Below, piece by piece: positions 7,054 through 14,149 of a DNA stretch of 18,101 bases (within the stretch, counting starts at the first letter, position 1; each line of letters begins with the position of its first letter). The position numbers and the translations under genes were made by a program. The notes under the pieces were generated by a model that saw nothing but the letters and a program-made list of their open reading frames with translations, ran no database searches and was not told where the DNA came from. The stretch is from Bacillota bacterium (GTDB lineage Bacteria > Bacillota > Clostridia > Christensenellales > CAG-138), in assembly GCA_016288175.1 (NCBI GenBank), contig JAEEYN010000219.1, positions 1-18,101 on the forward strand, given 5' to 3'.

Positions 7054-9435
7054 ATGAAAGCGATCATAATGGCGGGAGGGGAAGGGAAGAGACTTCGGCC
7101 GATCACCTGCACGGTTCCGAAGCCGATGGTCCCGCTGCTCAATAAACCGATCATTGATTATTCACTTGAACTGCTGAAAAAGCACGGTTTCAGCGAAGCG
7201 GTGATCACGGTCCATTATCTTGCAAAAGTTATACTTGAACATATTGGCAACGGTCAGTCTTTCGGTCTGAGTGTCACTTATTCCGATCCCGGACTCAAGC
7301 TCGGCACGGCCGGAAGTATGAAATTCGCTCTCTGCGGAGCGCGTGAGCCTGTTCTTGTTTTAAGCGGTGACGGCATCACGGATATCGATCTTTCGGAGCT
7401 TGTCGCTGCTCACAGGAAAAGCGGAGCCGACGCGACGATCGTTCTGAAATCGGTGGATGAACCGACCGAATACGGTGTAGCGCTGACGGACCGCAGCGGT
7501 ATGATCACAAGGTTCATTGAGAAACCCGAAAAGAATGAGCTTTTCAGTGATTACGCGAACACCGGCATATACATCATCGAGCCTTCCGCAATCGAACTTA
7601 TCGCTGACGGTGCCGATTTCGATTTCTCGAAGGATCTGTTTCCGTTAATGCTCGAAAAAGGGATGAAGCTCTTCGGATATAAAACCGAAGCGTATTGGTG
7701 CGACATCGGGAATGTTTCGGAATACCGCCGCGCACAGTACGATATGCTCGACGGGAAGCTGCAATTTGCATCCGTCGCGGAAACGGTCGATGACTGCCTT
7801 GTTGAAAGCGGTGCGCAGATTTCACCCGAATCGGTTTTGATCCCTCCGTGCTACATCGGAAAAGGCGCTGTGATCGGTGACGGTGCAATAGTGGGCCCAC
7901 ACGCTGTCGTTTGCAGTGGCGCTGTTATCGGGCGAGAAGCAACTCTTAAGCGCAGCATCGTTTTCAGTGGCAGTATCGTCAGGAGCAGCGCCGAGCTTCG
8001 CGAAACCGTCGTCTGCGAAAATGCGCAGATCGATTCTTCCGTTCGGCTGTACGGAGAAACAGTCATCGGCGCCGGAAGCATTATCGAAAGCGATTCCTGC
8101 GTTTATCCAAACGCGAAAATCTGGCCGGATAAAACCGTTCCAGCCGGTACGGACTGCTATGAAAACATCGTTTGGGGAAACGTTAAAAAAGGTCCCTCTT
8201 TTGAGGATTCCGTCATCTCCGGCTATGGCGACACAGAGCTGACGCCCGAAACATCCGTACGTATCGGTTCTGCAATTGCTTCGGTTGTCGGCAGCGATGC
8301 AGCTATCGCGCTTTGCTCCGACGGCAAGCCGTCTTCCGTAATGATCAGATCCGCGCTTGCCGCAGGGATCAATTCGCAGGGTGCGGATACTTATCTGCTT
8401 TCCCGCTCAAGCCTTGACTGTTTTCTTTATACTGTTCAGAGCTCCGGTTATGACGCAGGAGCGTACATTCATGCGGACGGTGAAAGGAATCTGCGAATAG
8501 AGCTCATTGACGCCGAAGGGCTGCCAATTCAGGGAAAGGTTCTGAGGGCTGTCAGGCAGGCGTTTGATGAGGGAGAATCCAAACCCGCAGTAAGCGCAGA
8601 ACTCGGCATACAGGCCAAATGTGAAGGTTTTGAGTATGCTTATGAAAGGCATTTATCAAAGTTCGTATCCGAACGCGGCCGGAAAGTCATTAAGCCGACG
8701 CTGTTTCTTGAAGCATCCGAGACTTCTTATCAAATCATTGAAAGAATATTGACACGTTCGGGGTGGAACGTGCTTCGAGGAGCCGGGAGATCATCTGCAC
8801 TTAACGCAAACGAGATCTCCGTTAAGGTTGATCCGTCAGGTACGTTCGATCTGATCACAAGCAGAGCGGAAGCGGGCGACCATGCTGTCAAAGCCGTCCT
8901 CATCAAAAATAGAGCGGAAACCTGTCATTCTGAAAAAGCCGTCATGCCTTCGACCATTTGCGGTGAGTACAGGAAGCTTCTCAAGCTGCCCGGAACCGAA
9001 ATCGTTTATTCAAAGGAGGACCGCGCTTCGCTTATGAGAGCTTCAAGGCAGGCAAGCGCGAGTATCGAGGAGCTTTACAATTCTGAGGCAGCAGTTATCG
9101 CGGTCTGCGATTTGTTTGCCGCCGGTGAACTTGAAAACGAATTGCTCGCACTGCCAAATGAATCCCGTTTTGAAAGAACCGCGGAAGTCGCATCATGTGA
9201 CCGCGGAAGACTCCTCCGGAAGCTCAGCGAAAGCGAATCCGGGGATACAAATGCAGAGCTGATAGACGGATATCGGTTAACATTCGATGCGGGTTGGGTG
9301 GAGATCCGTCCCGAAGCCGGCAGCAGATCCGCCTTCAAGGTTGCTGCGGGAAGCATGAATTCCGAATACGCAGAAGAGCTTTGCGATGTCTATCTGAAAA
9401 AGCTCATAGCAATCCGGGACGGTAAAAACGAATAA
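7054..9435 (+). CDS. Sugar-nucleotide pyrophosphorylase fusion: nucleotidyltransferase, hexapeptide repeats, degenerate phosphomannomutase-like domain
   Basis: A 793-residue cytoplasmic protein of the mannose-1-phosphate guanylyltransferase/phosphomannomutase-like fusion family. Residues 1 to about 232 form an NTP-transferase domain, with AGGEGKRLRPIT at the start, KPMVPLLNKPII, LGTAGS, the metal-site motif SGDGITDID and FIEKPE. It should join a sugar-1-phosphate to an NTP. Residues about 245-370 are left-handed beta-helix repeats (VIGDGAIVGPHAVV). The rest (about 385-793) resembles a phosphohexomutase by its GKPSSVMIRSALAAGINSQG segment. However, the catalytic phosphoserine loop (TASHNP type) is replaced by SSGYDAGAYIHADGE, and no DGDGDR metal loop is seen, so this part is probably non-catalytic. 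The sugar and nucleotide cannot be told. No well-spaced ribosome site precedes the ATG, yet the MKAIIMAGG start is required by the fold. Confidence 0.88.
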   Translation: MKAIIMAGGEGKRLRPITCTVPKPMVPLLNKPIIDYSLELLKKHGFSEAVITVHYLAKVILEHIGNGQSFGLSVTYSDPGLKLGTAGSMKFALCGAREPVLVLSGDGITDIDLSELVAAHRKSGADATIVLKSVDEPTEYGVALTDRSGMITRFIEKPEKNELFSDYANTGIYIIEPSAIELIADGADFDFSKDLFPLMLEKGMKLFGYKTEAYWCDIGNVSEYRRAQYDMLDGKLQFASVAETVDDCLVESGAQISPESVLIPPCYIGKGAVIGDGAIVGPHAVVCSGAVIGREATLKRSIVFSGSIVRSSAELRETVVCENAQIDSSVRLYGETVIGAGSIIESDSCVYPNAKIWPDKTVPAGTDCYENIVWGNVKKGPSFEDSVISGYGDTELTPETSVRIGSAIASVVGSDAAIALCSDGKPSSVMIRSALAAGINSQGADTYLLSRSSLDCFLYTVQSSGYDAGAYIHADGERNLRIELIDAEGLPIQGKVLRAVRQAFDEGESKPAVSAELGIQAKCEGFEYAYERHLSKFVSERGRKVIKPTLFLEASETSYQIIERILTRSGWNVLRGAGRSSALNANEISVKVDPSGTFDLITSRAEAGDHAVKAVLIKNRAETCHSEKAVMPSTICGEYRKLLKLPGTEIVYSKEDRASLMRASRQASASIEELYNSEAAVIAVCDLFAAGELENELLALPNESRFERTAEVASCDRGRLLRKLSESESGDTNAELIDGYRLTFDAGWVEIRPEAGSRSAFKVAAGSMNSEYAEELCDVYLKKLIAIRDGKNE

Positions 9436-9480
9436 AAAACAGCACTTCGGTTTTATTCCGAAGTGCTGCTGATTATTTTT
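9435..9480. terminator. Bidirectional terminator between convergent genes
   Basis: An 11-bp perfect stem (CAGCACTTCGG, 9440-9450, with CCGAAGTGCTG, 9458-9468) has a 7-base loop. A-rich sequence to the left and T-rich sequence to the right give a U-tract on either transcript. It serves the nucleotidyltransferase gene (+) and the surface-protein operon (minus). Confidence 0.9.
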
Positions 9481-9483
9481 CCG

Positions 9484-10635
9484 TTAGTGCTTTCTGCGTG
9501 CGATAACCGCGCAGCCGCCGAGAGCTGCCGCAATGCCGATGAACGCGAAGCTGATCGCTCCGGTCGGAGGAACGGTCGGATCGGTGGGGACATCCGTCGG
9601 TTCGGGATCAGCGGGCGCATCTGTCGGCTCGGGATCAACGGGCTCTTCTGTCGGCTCGGGATCGACGGGCTCTTCCGTGGGTTCGACAGGCTCTTCGTTG
9701 CCGCCGAATTCGAACGGATACTCGAAAGTGTAATGCTCTGCATCGCCGAGGAAGTCCTCATCGGTGAACATGGTCTGACCGCTTTCAAGGCCGAAATACT
9801 CGTTGACCTGATTCAAAGTATCGATAAGCGCTTCATACATCGGGTCTTCGTGATCGATCGGAGCGGCAACATCTTCAAAAGCTTCGTTCACGGGAATGAA
9901 ATCGTTATTCTCGGGATCATAGCGATGATAATGATTGTTCTTTGCAACGAAAGTCGTGTATTCGTCCATACCTTCGCAAACGCGGTATTCGACAGCACGC
10001 TTCTGAACAAGGATGAAATCGGACCAATGGATATTGTAGCTCGGGAAGCCGTTCGCTTCGCCCTTGTCGACGGTACCGATCTCGAACTGAGCGGGGAAGC
10101 GGTACTGGCCGATCGTGACGGCGGTGGTGCCGGTAACGAATTCATCGGTCGCAGTGCCGCGCAGGATAACTTTAACGTCGCTGCCGAGCTCGGCCATGAC
10201 CTTCAGCTCATTGCCGTTCAGCTCAACGTTGGCATATTCGCCGGGGACGGGGAAGCAGATGCCGATATCGTAGTCACATTCGACTTTTCCGGGGCAGCCC
10301 TGTGCTTCAACAAGCGTTACATCGTCGAGTCCGTTAACGGTCGTGATGTATTCGATGCTCGAGCTGAGCCTGTCGGAATAACCTTCTACATTTGCGGGGA
10401 CCTGATAGCTCAGCATCAGGGTGACGGTGTCGCCGGGGTTAATGGCGGCGGTGTCGGGAAGCGGATTCCAAACATTGTAGGGGATATCCCATTCGTCGTA
10501 TTCGACCGTGGGATCATTCGCAACACGCTGAACCTTCGTGTTGAAGATCGCCTCATCGCCGCTTTCGGCAAGAGCGGGGAAAACGAATGCACTGGCAAGG
10601 ACCAATGCGAGGATTACGGAAATCAGTTTCTTCAT
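9484..10635 (-). CDS. Secreted surface protein with C-terminal VPPTG sorting signal
   Basis: A 383-residue protein of unknown function. It has a signal peptide (MKKLISVILALVLASAFVFP, cleavage likely after ALA at 23). The extracellular body of about 290 residues opens with a beta-rich stretch (NPGDTVTLMLSYQVP) and holds four cysteines (114, 120, 127, 220). An acidic Pro/Glu/Thr repeat (about 313-354) leads to VPPTG (355-359), a hydrophobic segment (about 361-379) and the basic tail ARRKH. The tail has the layout of a sortase substrate; VPPTG resembles the (S/P)PxTG and LPxTG motifs. AAAGGAG precedes the ATG. It is the last gene of the unit started at about 12848, 23 bp after the polyferredoxin gene, so it may be a partner or substrate of that redox module. 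I recognise no named domain in the body. Confidence 0.8.
   Translation of the reverse strand: MKKLISVILALVLASAFVFPALAESGDEAIFNTKVQRVANDPTVEYDEWDIPYNVWNPLPDTAAINPGDTVTLMLSYQVPANVEGYSDRLSSSIEYITTVNGLDDVTLVEAQGCPGKVECDYDIGICFPVPGEYANVELNGNELKVMAELGSDVKVILRGTATDEFVTGTTAVTIGQYRFPAQFEIGTVDKGEANGFPSYNIHWSDFILVQKRAVEYRVCEGMDEYTTFVAKNNHYHRYDPENNDFIPVNEAFEDVAAPIDHEDPMYEALIDTLNQVNEYFGLESGQTMFTDEDFLGDAEHYTFEYPFEFGGNEEPVEPTEEPVDPEPTEEPVDPEPTDAPADPEPTDVPTDPTVPPTGAISFAFIGIAAALGGCAVIARRKH
9596..9697 (-). repeat. 27-bp tandem repeats coding EEPVDPEPT
   Basis: On the + strand, three 27-bp units start at 9596, 9623 and 9650. Each begins GTCGG and contains TCGGGATC. A shortened 21-bp unit follows at 9677-9697. 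Units two and three differ at only two positions. They encode the spacer before the sorting signal, and unit number may vary between strains. Confidence 0.85.
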
Positions 10636-10658
10636 GTTTTTTACTCCTTTGATATAAG

Positions 10659-11684
10659 TTAGGCAGCGCTGCCTTTGTTAACGTCGGATGCGGGATCCTG
10701 TTTCTTTTTAATGCCGAATCCCGAACAGATCGCTCCGTGAGGACATGCGGCTTTGCAATCTCCGCAGCGGATGCATTCAAGCGCATTCGGTGTTTTTGTA
10801 ATGTCAACACCCATTCGGCAGGCGTGGTTGCATGCGCCGCAATGTGTGCACTTGGATTCATCGACCGTGTAGCGGTAGAGCGAGATCTTGTTGAAGAAGG
10901 AATAGATCGCACCGAGCGGGCAAACGTATTTGCAGAACGGACGGTAGGTGATGATCGAAAGAATGATGATCGCTCCGAGGATACACATCTTCAGAACAGT
11001 CAGTCCGCCGGCTTCCGCCCAGCTTGTGATGCCCGTTCCGGTCTGCGCAGCTGTATTGCCGATAACTGAACCGTAAGTCATCAGCGGGATACCGCCGATC
11101 AGCATACCCGAGGGGCAAATGTATTTGCAGAAGAAGGGATTCGATTCGTAAAGCAGCGGCAGAACGATCACGAACACGACAAGCAATACGTATTTCAAAT
11201 AGCGGAAAGGTTTGTCATGCGGGAAGCTCTTGATCTTCATTTTCTTCGGCAGGGGGATCTTATAGAGCAGATCCTGGATCAGGCCGAAGGGGCAGAGGAA
11301 TGCGCATACAAGGCGGCCGCAGAGAGCGCCGAAGAGCATTATAAAGCCGATTACATAAAATGCGAACCAATACAACGGCTGCGCGATAACTGAGCCGCTC
11401 TTGGGGTCGAGCCAGCTGTTTGTGTAATTGCCCTGGTTGAAAACAGCCTGAAGCGCGCCGATCGGGCAGGAGCCGAGGGCGCCGGGGCAGGAATAGCAGT
11501 TCATGCCGGGCACACAGATATATTTGAGCTTGCCCTGATAGATCGTGCCCCTGATGAAGCCGACAATATAGCTGTTTGTCAGAATGGTAAAGACGGCCTG
11601 GATCGCGAAGCGGCGGCGTTCGACCGACTTTCTTATCTGCATTCTGGTCTTTTGCTTTTTCGGAGCTTTAACTTGCGTTTCCAT
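10659..11684 (-). CDS. Polytopic 4Fe-4S membrane protein (NapH-like polyferredoxin)
   Basis: A 341-residue membrane iron-sulfur protein that probably passes electrons between cytoplasmic ferredoxin and an extracytoplasmic acceptor. Hydrophobic segments lie at about 26-46, 102-125, 162-180 and 228-247. Cysteine motifs follow in order: CVPGMNCYSCPGALGSCPIG (57-76), CGRLVCAFLCPFG (122-134), CKYICPSG (186-193) and CKYVCPLG (251-258), as in NapH/CcoG-type proteins. Two C-terminal ferredoxin clusters follow (Cys279/282/285/289 and Cys304/307/310/314). The start is set at ATG 11684, which overlaps the stop of the small CXXC gene as TGATG, implying coupled translation. In-frame starts upstream (ATG 11702, TTG 11711) lie inside that gene and lack a good ribosome site. 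No partner oxidoreductase is fused to it. Confidence 0.88.
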   Translation of the reverse strand: METQVKAPKKQKTRMQIRKSVERRRFAIQAVFTILTNSYIVGFIRGTIYQGKLKYICVPGMNCYSCPGALGSCPIGALQAVFNQGNYTNSWLDPKSGSVIAQPLYWFAFYVIGFIMLFGALCGRLVCAFLCPFGLIQDLLYKIPLPKKMKIKSFPHDKPFRYLKYVLLVVFVIVLPLLYESNPFFCKYICPSGMLIGGIPLMTYGSVIGNTAAQTGTGITSWAEAGGLTVLKMCILGAIIILSIITYRPFCKYVCPLGAIYSFFNKISLYRYTVDESKCTHCGACNHACRMGVDITKTPNALECIRCGDCKAACPHGAICSGFGIKKKQDPASDVNKGSAA

Positions 11685-11848
11685 CAGCCGATACCTACGC
11701 ATTCCCGGCAAAGCGCCGTAGCTTTTGAAAGAACAGCATTGACTTCGCCGTCAAAGATACCGTAGATTATAAAGCCGACAGCACATGTCAGAAGCAGGGC
11801 AGGTATCAAATAGCGAAGCACTATGTTGGAATTGCTTTTATTTTTCAT
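11684..11848 (-). CDS. Small membrane protein with C-terminal CXXC (CD1871A-like)
   Basis: A 54-residue protein lying between the TlpA lipoprotein and polyferredoxin genes. It starts MKNKSNSNIVLRYLIPALLL, has one transmembrane segment (about 10-30), a short GEVNAVLSKAT stretch and ends ALCRECVGIG with Cys47 and Cys50 as a CXXC. This layout and the ending match what I recall of the CD1871A family of CXXC-containing miniproteins in Clostridia, which sit beside 4Fe-4S and redoxin genes; the family name is from memory. AGGAGA lies about 6 bases before the ATG. It starts 13 bp after the lipoprotein stop, and its TGA shares a base with the next ATG. The tight packing, ribosome site and sensible topology argue that it is real. 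Possible role: thiol relay at the membrane. Confidence 0.85.
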   Translation of the reverse strand: MKNKSNSNIVLRYLIPALLLTCAVGFIIYGIFDGEVNAVLSKATALCRECVGIG

Positions 11849-11861
11849 GGTTTTCTCCTGA

Positions 11862-12806
11862 TCAGTGGATGCCGAGTCCGTTGAGGATGCCGACCCATTC
11901 TTCGTAGGTATGCGAAGCGGTCACGACCTTGAGCACTCTGCCGGTATCGTCAATGAAATAAGTCGTCGGATAAGCGCCTGCCGGGAAGCACTGCGGGATC
12001 CCGTTGTGGTTGCGGACGACGGGTTGGGTAAAATGCACGCTGTTCAGAACGCTCAGCGCGGTCTGAATGCAGCCGGGAGTTTCGGAATCTCCGAGCACTG
12101 AAAGCACTCTGAAACCCTTATTCGCATAATTGTTCGCGAGCTGCTCGATATGCGGCATCTCCTGGATGCACGGTCCGCAGGTCGTCGCCCAAACGTTGAC
12201 CATTGTGATCCTCGCATTGGCATAATAACTGTTGGTGATCGTGCCGTGTCCGTTGATGCTCTGCGCATTGAACGGCGGAAGGTTGTCGGGTTTCGGCGTC
12301 GGGGTCGGCGTCGGGGTGGGGGAAGGCGTGGGCTTCGGCGTCGACGTCGGAGTCGGCGAAGGTGTGGCTGTCGGAGCAGCCGTAGGTGTTGCGCTCGGCG
12401 CTGAAGTCACATTGCCGGGAGCGGGAGTATCGGTCGGTACGGGAGTGCCGGTCGGCTCGGGCGTTGCTTCACCGGGCTGCGGAGTGTCCGAAGGAGCGGG
12501 CGTATCCGTCGGCGCAGGAGTATCTTCCGGACTATCGGTGGCTTCAGGAGTGCTGCTGACGGGTTCATCGGTTTCGGGAGCATCCGTAGCCGGCGGTTCG
12601 GTTTGATCCGGTTCGGGCGTACTCTCCGGCTCCTGTGTCGGTTCAGAAGTCGTGATTTCCGCATCCTGATTCTTATTCGGATCCGGCGCTATCCTCCAAG
12701 GATGAGCGCATGCTGATAAAAGCATTGCAGCTGCGATAAATGCGCAGAGAAATGCTTTAAGCGAAAGCGACGAAAGCATTCGGCTTCGGGATCGTTTATC
12801 GTTCAT
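11862..12806 (-). CDS. TlpA-like thioredoxin lipoprotein with long PT-rich linker
   Basis: A 314-residue surface lipoprotein, likely a thiol-disulfide oxidoreductase or reductase outside the membrane. The start at 12806 has GGAG 7 bases upstream; the more distal ATG at 12845 is only a few bases from the predicted transcription start and is unlikely. The signal peptide ends in lipobox LSAC (Cys33). A low-complexity Pro/Thr/Glu/Ala linker of about 130 residues (about 46-175) precedes a TlpA/redoxin domain (about 180-314) with NVWATTCGPCIQEMPHIEQL. The redox pair is Cys210/Cys213, with Thr in place of the usual Trp before CGPC. A third cysteine (Cys246) lies 33 residues later, and the cis-proline loop is AYPTTYFID. 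It is the first gene of the unit with the CXXC miniprotein and polyferredoxin. Confidence 0.9.
   Translation of the reverse strand: MNDKRSRSRMLSSLSLKAFLCAFIAAAMLLSACAHPWRIAPDPNKNQDAEITTSEPTQEPESTPEPDQTEPPATDAPETDEPVSSTPEATDSPEDTPAPTDTPAPSDTPQPGEATPEPTGTPVPTDTPAPGNVTSAPSATPTAAPTATPSPTPTSTPKPTPSPTPTPTPTPKPDNLPPFNAQSINGHGTITNSYYANARITMVNVWATTCGPCIQEMPHIEQLANNYANKGFRVLSVLGDSETPGCIQTALSVLNSVHFTQPVVRNHNGIPQCFPAGAYPTTYFIDDTGRVLKVVTASHTYEEWVGILNGLGIH
12286..12665 (-). repeat. Long Pro/Thr-rich coding tract
   Basis: About 380 bp of degenerate GGCGTCGG/GGGAGTA-type repeats (+ strand) encode the linker of the TlpA lipoprotein. The membrane-proximal part is Glu/Asp-rich (TPEPDQTEPP) and the distal part is PTPTPTPTPKP. 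The length suits reaching through or along the cell wall. Confidence 0.8.
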
Positions 12807-12854
12807 ATTCGGACTCCGATTCCATGCATTTCCGCAGATTCCCACGGATAATTA

Positions 12855-12883
12855 ATTATATCATATTCAATGCGTTCTGTCAA
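12855..12883 (-). promoter_or_regulatory. Consensus housekeeping promoter of the TlpA-CXXC-polyferredoxin unit
   Basis: On the minus strand TTGACA (12878-12883) and TATAAT (12855-12860) are both perfect and spaced by exactly 17 bases. A TG one base before the -10 makes it an extended -10. Transcription should start near 12848, giving a leader of about 40 bases to the ATG at 12806. Confidence 0.88.
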
Positions 12884-12916
12884 TCTCCCGCGGAACCTTT
12901 TTTTAACATAATTCAT

Positions 12917-12948
12917 GAAAAAAAGCATCCCCTTTTTGTGGGGATGCG
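12917..12948 (-). terminator. Terminator of the dockerin-thioredoxin unit
   Basis: GCATCCCC (12925-12932) pairs with GGGGATGC (12940-12947) around a 7-base loop. On the minus strand the stem is followed by a U-run (complement of the seven A at 12918-12924). It lies 23 bp after the stop of the dockerin gene. Confidence 0.9.
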
Positions 12949-12970
12949 TATGGATCGTATTGTGTTGGAA

Positions 12971-14128
12971 TCAGCTGATGCCCATTGCGGCCCTGAGAAC
13001 AATAACCGCGTCGCCGACATCGACGTTGCCGTTACCGTTGGCGTCGGCAAACGTGATATCTTCGATCTCGCCGATGCCCATTGCAGCGCGCATGATGATC
13101 AATGCGTCCTGAACAGTGATGCTGTTGTCGCCTGTAACGTCTCCGACAGGACGATAGACACTGTGGATGTAGGTGATCTGCGTGATGCAGCTGAAGTCGG
13201 TATCCCAACCGATGAAAATCAGACCGACGTCCTCATGGTTCGGCTCGGGCGGGGGAGTTGCTGCGCTTCCGTGTTCGACCTGCTGCGTGCTCAGGATTGT
13301 GTTGTTATAGCTGTCATAGAAGCGAACAAGATATCTCTTGATGTTGTAATGAGCAGTAACCGTTGTGTCGCCCATCGCAATATGGTAAACAGTCGGGTAA
13401 CCGGTCTCGAGCATGTTGTCATCATAAACCCAGTTTGCGAAGGTATAGCCTTCGATCGCGGGAGCATCCGGAGCATCGGGAACGATCATGCCTACAGGAA
13501 CAACATCCTGGCGGATGATTTCACCGGTGACCTCGTTTACGTAAGTGACTGTGCATTCTTCGCCGTCGTGATTGCGGAATACGTCAAGCCACATTTCAAC
13601 ATAGTTGAGAAGCTCATTGTAGGAGGGGAAGCTGCCGACAACATGATCGCGAACAACACCGTTTCTGTCAACGATCAGCGTCTGGGGAATGTACCCGCTT
13701 GTGCTGAAAACGGAATTGAGAACGCTGTCCGGAATGACATTTGTCCACTGATAACCGTTACTGTTGAGGAAACTGTAAGCGCTGTCCTCGGTGCAGCTGC
13801 CGCCGATACTGACGGCTCCGATGACGTTGACGTCAAGTTCCGGAGTAGCCTCATAATGCTCATACATTTGTTTGATGTGAGGCATCTCACCAACGCAGGG
13901 ACCACACCAGGTCGCCCAATAATTGATGAAGGTGAGATCGTAATCGCCGATAACATCACCGTCGAGATAATTCTGGGTCTTGAGGATCTGCGCATGGAAG
14001 CCGCTGACGTTCATGCCGTAGCCTTCGCGCGTATTCTCGATTTTCTTTGCTGAAACTGCGGAGAAGGAACAAATCAGCAGTGCTGCAGCAAGGAGGATTG
14101 AAAAGATTTTCTTCATGTTTGTTTCCAT
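12971..14128 (-). CDS. Secreted TlpA-like thioredoxin with InlB-type repeats and C-terminal dockerin
   Basis: A 385-residue extracellular protein. The order is: signal peptide (to about 27, SAVSA); TlpA/redoxin domain (about 35-185) with YWATWCGPCVGEMPH, Cys75/Cys78, a third cysteine at 112 (GGSC) and cis-proline loop IPQTLIVD; two InlB/Listeria-Bacteroides-type beta repeats (about 192-262 with EGYTFANW, and 264-327 with LIFIGWD); and a type I dockerin (329-385). The dockerin has two calcium-loop repeats, GDVTGDNSITVQDALIIMRA and ADANGNGNVDVGDAVIVLRA. It should dock onto a cohesin. The thioredoxin part is closely similar to the next upstream gene, so the pair arose by tandem duplication. The start may be ATG 14128 or 14116; a GGAAAGG ribosome site is poorly placed for either. 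It is the last gene before the terminator at 12917-12948. Confidence 0.88.
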   Translation of the reverse strand: METNMKKIFSILLAAALLICSFSAVSAKKIENTREGYGMNVSGFHAQILKTQNYLDGDVIGDYDLTFINYWATWCGPCVGEMPHIKQMYEHYEATPELDVNVIGAVSIGGSCTEDSAYSFLNSNGYQWTNVIPDSVLNSVFSTSGYIPQTLIVDRNGVVRDHVVGSFPSYNELLNYVEMWLDVFRNHDGEECTVTYVNEVTGEIIRQDVVPVGMIVPDAPDAPAIEGYTFANWVYDDNMLETGYPTVYHIAMGDTTVTAHYNIKRYLVRFYDSYNNTILSTQQVEHGSAATPPPEPNHEDVGLIFIGWDTDFSCITQITYIHSVYRPVGDVTGDNSITVQDALIIMRAAMGIGEIEDITFADANGNGNVDVGDAVIVLRAAMGIS

Positions 14129-14149
14129 ACCTTTCCGTTACTTATTTTT

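Noticed and set aside
9463..10662. A 399-codon open frame on the + strand, antisense to the surface-protein gene
   Set aside because: It covers the whole minus-strand gene, starts inside the bidirectional terminator, lacks a ribosome site, and its translation has no signal peptide or known motif. The minus strand has a signal peptide, repeats and sorting signal.
11685..11711. Longer N-terminus for the polyferredoxin from TTG 11711 or ATG 11702
   Set aside because: It would overlap the CXXC miniprotein gene by up to 28 bases without a ribosome site; the TGATG junction at 11684 fits coupled translation better.
12232..12606. A Gly/Val-rich + strand frame (GVGVGVGVGE type)
   Set aside because: It is the antisense reading of the Pro/Thr linker of the TlpA lipoprotein, a known artefact of such repeats.
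12807..12845. Longer N-terminus for the TlpA lipoprotein from ATG 12845
   Set aside because: It lies about 3 bases from the predicted transcription start, and the ATG at 12806 has a well-spaced GGAG and yields a normal lipoprotein signal.
12824..14053. A 409-codon open frame on the + strand, antisense to the longer dockerin-thioredoxin gene
   Set aside because: It runs through the promoter and terminator of the minus-strand units. The opposite strand encodes WCGPC and dockerin motifs. The open frame is a by-product of codon bias.
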